Shown: positions 8,077-16,779, numbered from the stretch's first letter. The stretch is 64,000 nucleotides of DNA from an uncultured Pseudokineococcus sp. (GCF_947499845.1 NZ_CANMPM010000011.1:1-64000), one strand, 5' to 3'. Notes: generated by a model from the letters alone, not told the origin. Numbers and translations: made by a program.

Positions 8077-9069
8077 ATGAGAGCAGCGCAGGTCCGGCGC
8101 ACGGGCGGCCCCGAGGTCGTGGAGGTCGTCGACGTCGAGGAGCCGCGGCCCGGGCCGGGCCAGGTGCTCGTCGAGGTCGACGCCGCCGGCGTCAACTTCA
8201 TCGACACCTACCAGCGCAGCGGCACCTACCCCGTCACGACCCCCTTCGGCCTCGGGCTCGAGGGCGCCGGCCGGGTCGTCGCGGCGGGCGAGGGCGCGGA
8301 CCTCGCCGAGGGCGCGCTCGTGGCGTGGAAGCAGGCGCCGGGCAGCTGCGCGGAGCGCGTCGTCGTCGACGCCGCGGAGGCCGTGCCCGTGCCCGACGGC
8401 GTGGACGCCGAGACGGCGGCCGCGCTCATGCTCCAGGGACTGACGGCGCAGTACCTCTGCGCGTCGACGTACGCCGTGGCGCCGGGCGACGTCGTCGTCG
8501 TCCACGCCGCCGCGGGCGGCGTGGGCCTGCTCCTCACCCAGATGGTCGTGCTGCGCGGCGGGCGCGTCCTCGCGACGACGTCGACGCCGGAGAAGGCCGA
8601 GCTCGCCCGGCGCGCCGGCGCCGAGGAGGTGCACGGCTACGAGGACTTCGCCGCGCGGGCCCGCGAGCTCACCGACGGGGAGGGCGTCGCGGCCGTCTAC
8701 GACGGCGTGGGCCGGGCCACCTTCGCGCAGGGCCTCGACGCGCTCCGCCCCCGCGGCACCATGGTGCTCTTCGGCGGCGCGAGCGGGCAGGTCGAGCCGC
8801 TGGACCTGCAGCAGCTCAACGCGAAGGGCTCGCTGTACGTGACCCGGCCCTCGCTCGCGGCGTACACGCGCACCCGCGCGGAGCTGCTCGAGCGGGCCGG
8901 CGCCGTGCTCGGGTGGGCGGAGCAGGGGCGGCTCTCGGTGCGGGTCGGCGGGCGCTACGCCCTCGAGGACGTCGCCCGGGCCCACGAGGACCTCGAGGGA
9001 CGCCGGACCACCGGCAAGCTCCTCGTCCTGCCCGAGGGCGCGGCCGAGGCGGAGCTCGGGCGGAGCTGA
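8077..9069 (+). CDS. Quinone oxidoreductase-like zinc-binding dehydrogenase family protein (MDR)
   Basis: NADPH-dependent medium-chain reductase of 330 aa, most like the quinone reductase (QOR) group. It has the N-terminal GroES-like fold (PGQVLVEVDAAGVNFIDTYQRSG, the signature of QOR), the Rossmann motif HAAAGGVGLLLTQM at about residues 145-158, and the TGKLLVLP C-terminus. Catalytic zinc cysteines are absent, as expected for QOR enzymes. ATG 8077 lies 43 bp after the GAF-ANTAR stop, without an obvious ribosome site. Likely role is one- or two-electron reduction of quinones or enones in the stress block with the catalase. Confidence 0.88.
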   Translation: MRAAQVRRTGGPEVVEVVDVEEPRPGPGQVLVEVDAAGVNFIDTYQRSGTYPVTTPFGLGLEGAGRVVAAGEGADLAEGALVAWKQAPGSCAERVVVDAAEAVPVPDGVDAETAAALMLQGLTAQYLCASTYAVAPGDVVVVHAAAGGVGLLLTQMVVLRGGRVLATTSTPEKAELARRAGAEEVHGYEDFAARARELTDGEGVAAVYDGVGRATFAQGLDALRPRGTMVLFGGASGQVEPLDLQQLNAKGSLYVTRPSLAAYTRTRAELLERAGAVLGWAEQGRLSVRVGGRYALEDVARAHEDLEGRRTTGKLLVLPEGAAEAELGRS

Positions 9070-9134
9070 GCGGTCGAGCCCTCCCGCGGGGCGGCGCGGT
9101 CGGTCGGCGCGCGGTCGTGCGGGTCGGGGCGCGG

Positions 9135-9533
9135 TCAGGCGGCGTGGGGGCCCGTGGCCGACCGCAGGAGCGGGCTCGCCGGTCCGGCGACCAGGCGGGC
9201 CAGCCCGTCGACGGCGTCACCGGTGCGCGAGAGGCGCACCCGGTCGCCGCCGAGGACGAGGCAGCGCTCGAGCGCGGTCAGCCCGCAGCAGTCGACGAAC
9301 GCGACGGCGGAGACGTCGAGGACGACGTCGGCGCCGCCGTCGACGAGGGCCAGGACGTGGTCGGCGAGGCCCGGGGCGGCGGACAGGTCGAGGTCCCCCG
9401 AGAGCCGCACCTCCACGGACGGGCGCCGGGGACGCCGTGCGCGGGGCGTGGTCGACCGGTCGGTGGTCGACCGGGGGGTGGTCGACCGGGCGGTGGTCGA
9501 TCGGGTGCGCGGGGCTGCGGTGGCGGTGGTCAC
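9135..9533 (-). CDS. STAS-domain (anti-anti-sigma-like) protein with repeat-encoded N-terminus
   Basis: Small cytoplasmic protein of 132 aa with a STAS domain (about residues 40-130): VEVRLSGDLDLSAAPGLADHV, then VVLDVSAVAFVDCCGLTAL. In anti-anti-sigma factors the last motif is D-S/T-S/T-G and the first Ser is phosphorylated; here both are Cys, so the usual phosphorylation switch is missing. GTG 9533 is chosen for GGGAGA 6 nt upstream. The N-terminal STTA/P/D-R repeats come from a four-copy 15-bp repeat. It is convergent with the quinone reductase and divergent from the lipoprotein gene. Confidence 0.75.
   Translation of the reverse strand: MTTATAAPRTRSTTARSTTPRSTTDRSTTPRARRPRRPSVEVRLSGDLDLSAAPGLADHVLALVDGGADVVLDVSAVAFVDCCGLTALERCLVLGGDRVRLSRTGDAVDGLARLVAGPASPLLRSATGPHAA
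9448..9507. repeat. 15-bp tandem repeat, four copies
   Basis: Copies of GTGGTCGACCGGNNG start at 9448, 9463, 9478 and 9493, period exactly 15 bp, inside the STAS gene; being a multiple of three it preserves the frame and encodes a Ser-Thr-Thr-X-Arg repeat. Confidence 0.85.
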
Positions 9534-9691
9534 GTCGTCTCCCGGGGCCGGGGTCGTCGTCCGCGGGCGACCTGGTGCCCCCAGGGCACACCCGCGGGCC
9601 GTGAGGGACGTGGGCGCCGGCTGGTGGTCTCCTGGACGACCGGGACGCCCCCGCCGGGAACCGCGCCGGGACGGCGGTGCGTCCCACCGCC

Positions 9692-10234
9692 ATGAGGACC
9701 GGGAGCGGGACGGCGACGCCGCCGAGGGGGCCGGCAGGTGGGAGCTCGGCACGACGGGCCGTGCTCGTGCTCGCCGTCGCGGCCGCGTGCGGGGCCTGCG
9801 GGGACGGGGGAGCGCCCGTGGCCGGCGGACCGGCGTCACCACCCGCCCCGTCGACGTCGCCCGCCCCGTCGACGTCACCCGCCCCGTCGACGTCGGCAGC
9901 GCCGCCGCCGACGGGCAGCGGCGCGCCGCCGTCCGCCCCCGGCGCGGGGCCCGCGGCGGGCTCGTGCCTGGCGGCGGTCGAGGTGGCGGGGAGGACGTAC
10001 GTCTGGTGGGAGCCCCCGTCGGGCGTCGAGCCGCCGCCGCCGACGGGGCCGGAGCTGGCGGCCGTCGTCCTGCCCTGCGGGGACGCCGCCCTCTACGAGG
10101 GCGTGCCGACCACGCCGTCGCCGGTACGGGTGCGTGCGCTCGCGGGCGTCCCGGTGGAGGAGGCCGTCTTGCTCGACGGACGCGTCCACCTGGCCGACCC
10201 GTCGTCCCCGCCGGCGGCGCTCAGCGCGCCCTGA
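9692..10234 (+). CDS. Putative secreted lipoprotein, function unknown
   Basis: A 180-aa protein with an N-terminal signal: Arg pair, hydrophobic RRAVLVLAVAAACGACGD, where one of two Cys residues (in AAAC or CGAC context) would be the lipidated residue. A Ser/Thr/Pro-rich linker follows (PAPSTS repeated three times), then a globular part of about 110 aa with no fold I recognise (CLAAVEVAGRTYVWWEP ... ALYEGVPTTPSPVRVRAL). Start ATG 9692 is preferred; GTG 9677 in frame is possible. Lies upstream of the subtilisin gene in the same orientation, 52 bp apart. Confidence 0.65.
   Translation: MRTGSGTATPPRGPAGGSSARRAVLVLAVAAACGACGDGGAPVAGGPASPPAPSTSPAPSTSPAPSTSAAPPPTGSGAPPSAPGAGPAAGSCLAAVEVAGRTYVWWEPPSGVEPPPPTGPELAAVVLPCGDAALYEGVPTTPSPVRVRALAGVPVEEAVLLDGRVHLADPSSPPAALSAP
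9842..9895. repeat. 18-bp tandem repeat, three copies
   Basis: CCCGCCCCGTCGACGTC begins at 9842, 9860 and 9878 (period 18 bp), encoding the Pro-Ala-Pro-Ser-Thr-Ser linker of the lipoprotein. Its GTCGAC core is shared with the nearby 15-bp repeat. Confidence 0.8.
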
Positions 10235-10286
10235 CGCGGCAGCGCCGTTCGTGCGGAAGGCCTCCACTCCCCGACCCGGGCGACCG

Positions 10287-12437
10287 ATGATCCGTGGCGT
10301 GACCCGAACACGCCGCGCCGGCACGACCCTGCTCACCGCTGCCGCCCTCGCGCTGCCGGCGGCCGCACCGGCCACGGCGACGCCCGCGGTCGTCCCCGCG
10401 CCGACCGCGGTCGTCGAGCAGCTCGAGGGCGTGCTGCCGGAGGAGGTCGCGGAGGACCTGCCCGCCCGGGCGGCGGCCGAGGTGGCCGACGCTCTCGTCG
10501 AGGACGGTGACGGCGCCGTCGTCGCGCTCGCCGTCCCGACCGACGACGGCGGTCTGACGGTCGAGCGCGTCCCCGTGGAGCCCGCGGAGGCGGCGGACGT
10601 CGTCGAGCTGCTCGAGGCGCTGCCCTCCGTGGAGGCCGCCTCGGTCGACTCCCGCGTGCGCGCCATCGGCGAGGTCACGACCTCCGCGCAGGTCAGCGCC
10701 TCCGCCGCGCCCGACCCCCTGCGCAGCCGGCAGTGGGGCCTCGACGCCCTCGGCGCGGAGCGCCTGCGCGCGCTCGCCGCCCCGGACGCACCCGTGGTCG
10801 CGGTGGTCGACACCGGCGTCGACGGCCGGCACCAGGACCTCACGGGTGCGGTGCTGCCCGGCCTGGACCTCGTCCGGCCCGGCGGAGACGGCTGGCGCGA
10901 CGAGAACGGCCACGGCACGCACGTGGCCGGCACGGTCGCCGCCCTCGTCGGCAACGGGCTGGGCGGCCAGGGCGTCCTCGCCCGCGCCCGGGTGCTCCCG
11001 GTCCGCGTCCTCGACGGCGCGGGCGAGGGCTACACCTCCGACATCGCCGAGGGCGTCCTCTACGCCGCGGAGCAGGGCGCCGACGTCGTCAACCTCTCCC
11101 TCGGCGGTCCCGGACGGGACCCGGTGCTGGCGGCGGCCGTCGCCCACGCCGTCAGGAGCGGGGTCGTCGTCGTGGCCGCCATGGGCAACGAGGGGCAGGA
11201 GGGGTCCCCGACCTCCTACCCCGCCGCGCTCCCGGACGTCCTCGCCGTGACCGCCCTCGACCGCACCCGGGCGCGGGCGCCGTACTCGTCGCAGGGCGGG
11301 CACGCCGACCTCGCGGCGCCCGGCTCGGACGTCGTGTCGACGATCCCCGGGAACCGGTACGCGAGCGCCGACGGCACCTCCATGGCGGCCCCCCACGTGT
11401 CCGCGGCGGCCGCCGCCCTGGCGGCGGCCGTCCCCTCGGCGACGCCGACCGAGGTCTCCGCCGCCCTCACCTCCACGGCCGACGACCTCGCGACCCCGGG
11501 GCGCGACCCCGGCACCGGGTACGGGCTCGTCGACCCGGACGAGGCGATCGCGCTCCTGCGCGCCAGCACCGCGGTGCTGCCCGCGGTGCCCCAGCGACCC
11601 GTCGTCACCTCGAGCGACCGTCGCGCGGTCGTCTCGTGGTCAGCGCCCGCGACCACGGGTGGAGGGGGCCGGCCCACCTGCTACGAGGTGGAGGTGCGCG
11701 GGAAGGGGCAGCCGGTCCAGCACCCCGTGCTCGACGCGGGGACGACGACCTGGGCGGCCACCGGGCTCGTCAACGGCCTCGGCTACGAGGTCCGGGTGCG
11801 CGCCCGGAACGATGCGGGCGTCGGGCCCTGGACGTCGACCGTGGTCGCCCGGCCGGCCACGAGGCCGTCCGCCCCGCGCGGCCCCGCCGTCCGCGACGGG
11901 GACCGCTCGGCCGTCGTCAGCTGGTCGCCCCCCTCCTCCCACGGCGGCTCGCAGATCACCCGGTACGACGTCGTCGTCCGCGGCAGGGGGCAGCCCGAGC
12001 AGCGGCTGAGGACGACGGCCCGCTCGCTGCAGGTCACCGGCCTCGTCAACGGGCTGGGCTACGAGGTCCGCGTGTCCGCGGTGAACGCCCAGGGCGGGTC
12101 CCCCACCGCCTACGTCGTCGCCCGACCGCGGACGCTGCCCTCGGCGCCCCGCTCGCCGTCCGCGTCGAGCGGGTCGACCCGCGACCGGGCCGCGACCGTG
12201 ACGTTCCGCTGGGCGGCCCCGAGCTCGCACGGCGGCGCGGCGATCACCGGGTACCGCGTGGTGGTGCGCGAGGACGGCACCACCCGCGACGTGACGCTCA
12301 CCGCGCCGAAGGGCGCGACGTCGCTCACGGCGAGCGGCCTGCGCCGCGGCGCCGGGTACACCGCCGTGGTCCGGGCGGTGAACGCGGCGGGCACCGGCCC
12401 GGCGTCGGCGCGCACGGCCACCGCGACCGCCCGGTAG
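10287..12437 (+). CDS. Secreted S8 subtilisin-like serine protease with three fibronectin type III domains
   Basis: Extracellular protease of 716 aa. A signal peptide (TRRAGTTLLTAAALALPAAAPATA) is followed by an inhibitor-like propeptide, then the peptidase S8 domain with Asp175 in VVDTGVDG, His209 in NGHGTHVAG and Ser365 in GTSMAAPH, the complete catalytic triad. Residues about 430-716 comprise three Fn3 modules with internal similarity: each has a VVSW(S)xP opening and an NGLGYEVRV strand. Fn3 modules in secreted actinobacterial enzymes usually mediate binding to polymers or spacing. ATG 10287 is used; GTG 10299 is an equally plausible start. No membrane anchor follows, so the enzyme should be released. 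Confidence 0.9.
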   Translation: MIRGVTRTRRAGTTLLTAAALALPAAAPATATPAVVPAPTAVVEQLEGVLPEEVAEDLPARAAAEVADALVEDGDGAVVALAVPTDDGGLTVERVPVEPAEAADVVELLEALPSVEAASVDSRVRAIGEVTTSAQVSASAAPDPLRSRQWGLDALGAERLRALAAPDAPVVAVVDTGVDGRHQDLTGAVLPGLDLVRPGGDGWRDENGHGTHVAGTVAALVGNGLGGQGVLARARVLPVRVLDGAGEGYTSDIAEGVLYAAEQGADVVNLSLGGPGRDPVLAAAVAHAVRSGVVVVAAMGNEGQEGSPTSYPAALPDVLAVTALDRTRARAPYSSQGGHADLAAPGSDVVSTIPGNRYASADGTSMAAPHVSAAAAALAAAVPSATPTEVSAALTSTADDLATPGRDPGTGYGLVDPDEAIALLRASTAVLPAVPQRPVVTSSDRRAVVSWSAPATTGGGGRPTCYEVEVRGKGQPVQHPVLDAGTTTWAATGLVNGLGYEVRVRARNDAGVGPWTSTVVARPATRPSAPRGPAVRDGDRSAVVSWSPPSSHGGSQITRYDVVVRGRGQPEQRLRTTARSLQVTGLVNGLGYEVRVSAVNAQGGSPTAYVVARPRTLPSAPRSPSASSGSTRDRAATVTFRWAAPSSHGGAAITGYRVVVREDGTTRDVTLTAPKGATSLTASGLRRGAGYTAVVRAVNAAGTGPASARTATATAR

Positions 12438-12460
12438 CCGCCGCCGCGGCAGCCGGCGCC

Positions 12461-13801
12461 TCACGCGACGCGCTCGGCGCCCCCCGCGGCGACGACGGCG
12501 ACGAGCTGCGGCCGCGGGTGCCCGGCGTCCGCGCTCGCGCGGCCGACGGCGTCGGCCACGGCGTCGACGCCGTCGGCCCGCACGAGCGCCACCGCCGAGC
12601 CGCCGAAGCCGCCCCCCGTCATGCGCGCGCCGAGGGCCCCCGCCTCCCGCGCGGCGTCGGTGACGACGTCGAGCTCGGGGGAGGACACCTCGTGGTCGTC
12701 GCGCAGGGACGCGTGGGAGCCGTCGAGGAGGGGGCCGATGTCCTGCGGCCGGTCGGCGCGCAGGAGCCGCACCACCTCGCGGGTGCGCTCCTCCTCGGTG
12801 AGCACGTGCCGCGCCCGTCGGAAGACCTCGTCGTCGGCGCCGGCCGCCAACAGCCGCTCGAGCACCGGCCCGACGCCGTCGTCGCCCGCCGCCCGGGCGA
12901 GGTGCCGCACCCCGAGCAGCTCGGCCGCCCGGGTGCACGCGGCCCGGCGCTGCGCGTACTGGCCGTCGACGAGGCGGTGGGGCGCGCGGGTGTCGACGAC
13001 GAGGAGCACGAGCCCGTGCTCCTCCAGGGCGAGGGGCACCTGCTCGACCGACCCGTCGGCGGAGTCGAGCAGCAGGAGGTGGCCGGCGCGGGCGCGCAGC
13101 GAGGCCTGCTGGTCCATGCCGCCCGTCGGTGAGCCGGCCACCTCGTTCTCCGCGCGCACGCAGGCCGCCACGAGGTCGGCCCGCAGGGCCTCGTCGTCCT
13201 CGTGGCCCAGGAGGTCGGCGACGGCGAGGGCGGTCGAGCAGGTGAGCGCCGCCGAGCTCGAGAGGCCGGCGCCCACGGGCACGTCCGAGGCGACGGCGAG
13301 GTCCACGCCCGGGACGTCCCACCCCGTCCTGCCGCGGCCCGCCTCGCTGCCGCTCACGTCCTGGCCGAGCGCCCACAGCACGCCGGCCGGGTAGGCGGGC
13401 CAGCCGTCCACCGAGCCGGCGCGGTCCCCCTCGCCGGGGCGGACGTCCGCCAGCGCGCCCTCCCACGGCTCGTCCGGCGCCCAGGCCGACACGAGCCGCA
13501 CCCACCCGTCCTCGCGGGGGCGGACGGCGACGAGCGTGCGGTGCGGCAGGGCGAGGGGCAGCGACGTCCCCCCGGCGTAGTCCACGTGCTCGCCGACGAG
13601 GTTCACGCGCCCCGGGGCGGCCCAGACGCCGGCGGGCTCGCCGCCGTGCGCGGAGGTGAAGACCTCCCGCACCTGCGCCAGCAGGCGCGCGGGATCGAGG
13701 TCGGGCACCCGGTCGACGCCGGTCCCGCGGGCGGCCTCCTCGCGCACCGCCTCCCCGCTCGCCGTCGTGCGGTCCGTCGTGCCGTCCGTCGGGCCGCTCA
13801 T
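12461..13801 (-). CDS. galK: Galactokinase
   Basis: Phosphorylates galactose to galactose-1-phosphate in the Leloir pathway (GHMP kinase). The three family motifs are present: GRVNLVGEHVDYAGG near residue 65, the ATP-binding GAGLSSSAALTCSTALA, and the C-terminal GARMTGGGFGGSAVAL. At 446 aa it is longer than E. coli GalK because of an N-terminal low-complexity extension of about 35 aa. ATG 13801 overlaps the galT stop in an ATGA, so translation is coupled. Last gene of deoR-galT-galK; convergent with the protease gene. Confidence 0.95.
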   Translation of the reverse strand: MSGPTDGTTDRTTASGEAVREEAARGTGVDRVPDLDPARLLAQVREVFTSAHGGEPAGVWAAPGRVNLVGEHVDYAGGTSLPLALPHRTLVAVRPREDGWVRLVSAWAPDEPWEGALADVRPGEGDRAGSVDGWPAYPAGVLWALGQDVSGSEAGRGRTGWDVPGVDLAVASDVPVGAGLSSSAALTCSTALAVADLLGHEDDEALRADLVAACVRAENEVAGSPTGGMDQQASLRARAGHLLLLDSADGSVEQVPLALEEHGLVLLVVDTRAPHRLVDGQYAQRRAACTRAAELLGVRHLARAAGDDGVGPVLERLLAAGADDEVFRRARHVLTEEERTREVVRLLRADRPQDIGPLLDGSHASLRDDHEVSSPELDVVTDAAREAGALGARMTGGGFGGSAVALVRADGVDAVADAVGRASADAGHPRPQLVAVVAAGGAERVA

Positions 13802-14979
13802 CGGGCCACCTCCCGCAGCCGCTCGGCGATCGCCTCGGGCGTCCTGTCGTTGATCCACGCGGCCACGCCCGACTCCGAGCCGGCCAGGTACTTGAGCTTG
13901 CCGGGCGAGCGCAGCAGCGAGAACGCCTGCAGGTGCAGGCGCCCGAGGTCGCGGCCCTCGCCGGTCGGGGCCTGGTGCCACCCCGAGATGTACGGCAGGT
14001 GCTCGACCTCGTCGAAGAAGCGGTCGAGCCGCTGCACGAGGTCGAGCTGGACGTGGGCGAGCTCCTCGCGCTCGTCGTCCTCGAGCGCGGCGAGGTCGGG
14101 CACGTCGCGGTGCGGCGCCAGGTGCACCTCGACGGGCCAGCGCGCCGCCGCGGGCACGTAGGCGGTCCAGTGCTCGGCCTCGAGGACCACGCGCGTGCCC
14201 GCCCGCCTCTCCGCGGCGAGGACGTCGGCGAGGAGGTTGCCGCCCGTGCGCTCGCGGTGGGCGCGGGCCCGGCGCAGCAGCGCCTGCGTGCGCGGCGGCA
14301 CGAAGGGGTAGGCGTAGACCTGCCCGTGCGGGTGGCGCAGCGTGACGCCGATCTCCTCGCCGCGGTTCTCGAAGCAGAAGACCTGCGCCACGTCGGGCAG
14401 CGCGGACAGCTCCTCCGTGCGGTGCGCCAGCGCCCGCACGACCGTCCGGAGGCGGTCGACGCCGAGGTCGCCGAAGGACGCGTCGTGGTCGTCGGAGAAG
14501 CAGACGACCTCGGTGCGCCCGACGGCGCGGCCCACCGGCCAGAGCTCCTCGCCGTCGAGGAGCGTGCCGTCGTCGGGGCCCGTGGCGACCTCGGCGAAGG
14601 AGGGGAACCGGTTGTCGAGGACGGCGACGTCGTAGGCCCGCGCGGGCACCTCCGACGGCTGCCCCGAGGAGCCCTCGCTGCCGCTGGGGCACAGGGGGCA
14701 CTGCCCGGCGGGGGGCAGGAAGGTGCGCGTCATGCGGTGCGCGGCCACGGCGACCCAGTCGCCGGTCAGCGGGTCCTGGCGCACCTCGCCGGCGCGGCCG
14801 CGGTCGGCCTCCGTCATCGGCCGCTCGTCGGGGCGAGGCCGCTCGGCGCCGGAGCCGCCGTCGTCGTCGTAGTAGCGCAGGGTGCGGCCGTCGGCGAGGC
14901 GCTGCTCGGTGCCGGTGCCGCGCACGGCGGAGGCCGGGCGCGCGGGGGACGGGGCGGTGGGTGGGTCGGGCGGGGTCAC
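13798..14979 (-). CDS. galT: Galactose-1-phosphate uridylyltransferase
   Basis: Exchanges UMP between UDP-glucose and galactose-1-phosphate. The 393-aa protein shows the zinc-site CPLCP near the N-terminal third, the VFCFENRGEEIGVTLRHPHGQVYAYPF region with the catalytic HPH and the C-terminal HLQ motif (GRLHLQAFSLLRSPGKLKYLAG). Start GTG 14979 has a perfect AGGAGG 6-7 nt upstream and overlaps the deoR stop as GTGA. No galE is in the window, so the epimerase must be elsewhere. Confidence 0.95.
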   Translation of the reverse strand: MTPPDPPTAPSPARPASAVRGTGTEQRLADGRTLRYYDDDGGSGAERPRPDERPMTEADRGRAGEVRQDPLTGDWVAVAAHRMTRTFLPPAGQCPLCPSGSEGSSGQPSEVPARAYDVAVLDNRFPSFAEVATGPDDGTLLDGEELWPVGRAVGRTEVVCFSDDHDASFGDLGVDRLRTVVRALAHRTEELSALPDVAQVFCFENRGEEIGVTLRHPHGQVYAYPFVPPRTQALLRRARAHRERTGGNLLADVLAAERRAGTRVVLEAEHWTAYVPAAARWPVEVHLAPHRDVPDLAALEDDEREELAHVQLDLVQRLDRFFDEVEHLPYISGWHQAPTGEGRDLGRLHLQAFSLLRSPGKLKYLAGSESGVAAWINDRTPEAIAERLREVAR

Positions 14980-15776
14980 GAGGGGTCCTCCTGGCGGGGG
15001 CGGGGTCCGGTGGGGGCGAGGACGAGCCGGCCCGCGCGGGTGGCGGCCTCCTCGCGGGCGGCGGGCGGGAGGCCGTCGTCGGTGACGAGGACGTCGACGT
15101 CCTCGAGCGGCAGCGCGGCGGCCAGGCCGACGACGCGCCACTTCGAGGAGTCGGCGAGGACGACGACGCGGCGTGCGGCGCGGGCCAGCGCCCGGTCGGT
15201 CTCGGCCTCCTCGAGCGTCGGCGTCGTCAGCCCGCGGGCGGGGTCGACGCCGTGGGCGCCGAGCAGCAGGACGTCGACGTTGACCGCCTCGAGCGCGCGG
15301 ACGGCGACCGGGCCGACGAGGGCGCGCGACGGCGTCGGCCGGCCTCCGACGAGGAGCACCTCCGCCCCGCCGGGCGCACCGGCGAGCAGGTCGGCCACGG
15401 GCAGCGAGTTCGTCACCACGGTGAGGCCGGGCACCTCGCGGAGCAGGCCGGCGGCGAGGTGGGTCGTCGTCCCGGCCGAGACGGCCACCGACGAGCCGGG
15501 CGGCACGAGCGCGGCGGCCTCGCGGGCCACCGCCGTCTTCGCCGCGACGTGCAGCCCCGACTTGGCCGCGAAGCCCGGCTCCTCGGTGCTCGGCGCCCGC
15601 AGGGCCATGGCGCCGCCGTGCACGCGGTCGAGCACGCCGCGCCCGGCGAGCTCCGCGACGTCGCGGCGCGCCGTCATCTCCGAGACGCCGAGCTCCTCGG
15701 CCAGCTCGGTGAGGCGGACGGCGCCGCGGGCGCGCACGAGGTCGGCGACGGCCTGGCGGCGCTCCTCGGCGAGCAC
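14976..15776 (-). CDS. DeoR/GlpR family transcriptional regulator of the gal operon
   Basis: Sugar-phosphate-responsive repressor of 266 aa. The N-terminal winged helix (EERRQAVADLVRARGAVRLTEL, then SEMTARRDVAELAGRGVLDRVHGGA) is the DeoR signature; the C-terminal DeoRC sensor has GSSVAVSAGTTTHLAAGLL and DVLLLGAHGVD, followed by LADSSKW. GTG 15776 has AGGAGG upstream. First gene of the gal operon, so it probably senses a galactose-pathway phosphate and controls its own operon through the tandem repeat at 15828-15862. Confidence 0.92.
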   Translation of the reverse strand: MLAEERRQAVADLVRARGAVRLTELAEELGVSEMTARRDVAELAGRGVLDRVHGGAMALRAPSTEEPGFAAKSGLHVAAKTAVAREAAALVPPGSSVAVSAGTTTHLAAGLLREVPGLTVVTNSLPVADLLAGAPGGAEVLLVGGRPTPSRALVGPVAVRALEAVNVDVLLLGAHGVDPARGLTTPTLEEAETDRALARAARRVVVLADSSKWRVVGLAAALPLEDVDVLVTDDGLPPAAREEAATRAGRLVLAPTGPRPRQEDPS

Positions 15777-15827
15777 GGGACCTCCTGGTCGAGCGGGGCG
15801 GCGCTCGGAGATCGCCGGCCCTCGTCG

Positions 15828-15862
15828 TGTTCGACCGTGTCAGGTGCTGTTCGGGGTTGTCA
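15828..15862. promoter_or_regulatory. Candidate DeoR operator: 20-bp-spaced direct repeat
   Basis: TGTTCG occurs at 15828-15833 and 15848-15853, and TGTCA at 15838-15842 and 15858-15862, so the same two blocks repeat exactly 20 bp apart, about 50-85 bp upstream of the deoR start. Two turns of helix spacing and multiple direct repeats are typical of DeoR-family operators. Confidence 0.5.
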
Positions 15863-15931
15863 AGGCGGTCCGAGGTGGGGGTCAGCCGTGGCGGCCCGCC
15901 CCTCTCCGCCCGCCGGGACTCGTGCTTGCGG

Positions 15932-15956
15932 TTGACGCGGCGTCAGCTCCTAGCGT
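15932..15956 (+). promoter_or_regulatory. Candidate promoter/operator of the MerR gene
   Basis: TTGACG (15932-15937) overlaps the perfect inverted repeat TGACGC-g-GCGTCA (15933-15945) and TAGCGT follows at 15951-15956. The palindrome fits a MerR dimer site, but the 13-bp gap between the two hexamers is shorter than the 19 bp usual for MerR promoters, so the box assignment is tentative. Confidence 0.4.
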
Positions 15957-16020
15957 CCGTCGAGCCGGTGGGACGGTCCCGCCGGCGCCGTGGTGAGCGG
16001 CGGCACGAGGGAGCGGACCA

Positions 16021-16779
16021 GTGGCGTGGACGACGGCCGAGGTGGCGCGGATGTCGGGGACGACGGCGCGCACGTTGCGGCACTACGACGCCGTCGGGCT
16101 GCTCGTGCCCGCCGGCACCGGGGCGGGCGGGGTCCGGCTCTACGAGCGGGAGCACCTCCTGCGGCTGCAGCGGATCCTCCTGCTGCGCGCGCTCGGGGTG
16201 CCCCTCGCGGTCGTCGGGCAGGTCCTGGCCGGACAGCGCGACGAGGCCGCGGCTCTCCGGGCCCACGCCGACCAGCTCGCGGCCGAAGGTGCACGGCTGG
16301 CGCGTCTGGCCGCGACCGCGCGCCGCACCGCGGACCACCTGGAAGGGGACACCGACATGACCGAGCAGCAGTTCTTCGAGGGACTGGCGCGCGATCGCGA
16401 CCAGTACGAGCAGGATCTCGTGGTCCAGCACGGGGAGGGCGTGCGGGCGGCGTTCGCCCAGGCGCGGGAGCGGACGGCGGGCTGGAGCCGGGAGGACTTC
16501 GAGCGAGCCGGGCGCGAGCACCGCGAGCTCGCCGAGCGCCTGGGCGCGGTGATGCGACGCGGTGCGGCGCCGGGCGACGAGGAGGTGCAGGCGCTCGTCG
16601 CCGAGCACCACGCCGGCGTCGCCGCGCACTGGACGCCGGACCGCTCGGCGTACCGGGGACTCGCCGACACCTACGTCGAGGACGACCGCTTCCGAGCCTT
16701 CCACGACGACGTGGAGGCCGGCCTGGCCGCCTGGCTGCGGGAGGCGATGGGTGTGTGGGCCGACGCCCACCTCACCTGA
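16021..16779 (+). CDS. MerR family regulator with TipAS ligand-binding domain
   Basis: 252-aa activator of the TipA type. Residues 1-70 are the MerR winged helix (WTTAEVARMSGTTARTLRHYDAVGLL, GGVRLYEREHLLRLQRILLLRALGVPL), followed by a dimerisation coiled coil and, from about residue 115, a TipAS domain (MTEQQFFEGLARDRDQYEQ ... EEVQALVAEHHAGVAAHWTPDRSAYRGLADTYVEDDRF), the domain that captures thiopeptide-like ligands and also serves other drug or peptide sensors. An internal ATG at the junction (about residue 112) could allow a separate TipAS form, as in tipA. No transporter is adjacent, so target genes are not evident. Confidence 0.9.
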   Translation: MAWTTAEVARMSGTTARTLRHYDAVGLLVPAGTGAGGVRLYEREHLLRLQRILLLRALGVPLAVVGQVLAGQRDEAAALRAHADQLAAEGARLARLAATARRTADHLEGDTDMTEQQFFEGLARDRDQYEQDLVVQHGEGVRAAFAQARERTAGWSREDFERAGREHRELAERLGAVMRRGAAPGDEEVQALVAEHHAGVAAHWTPDRSAYRGLADTYVEDDRFRAFHDDVEAGLAAWLREAMGVWADAHLT

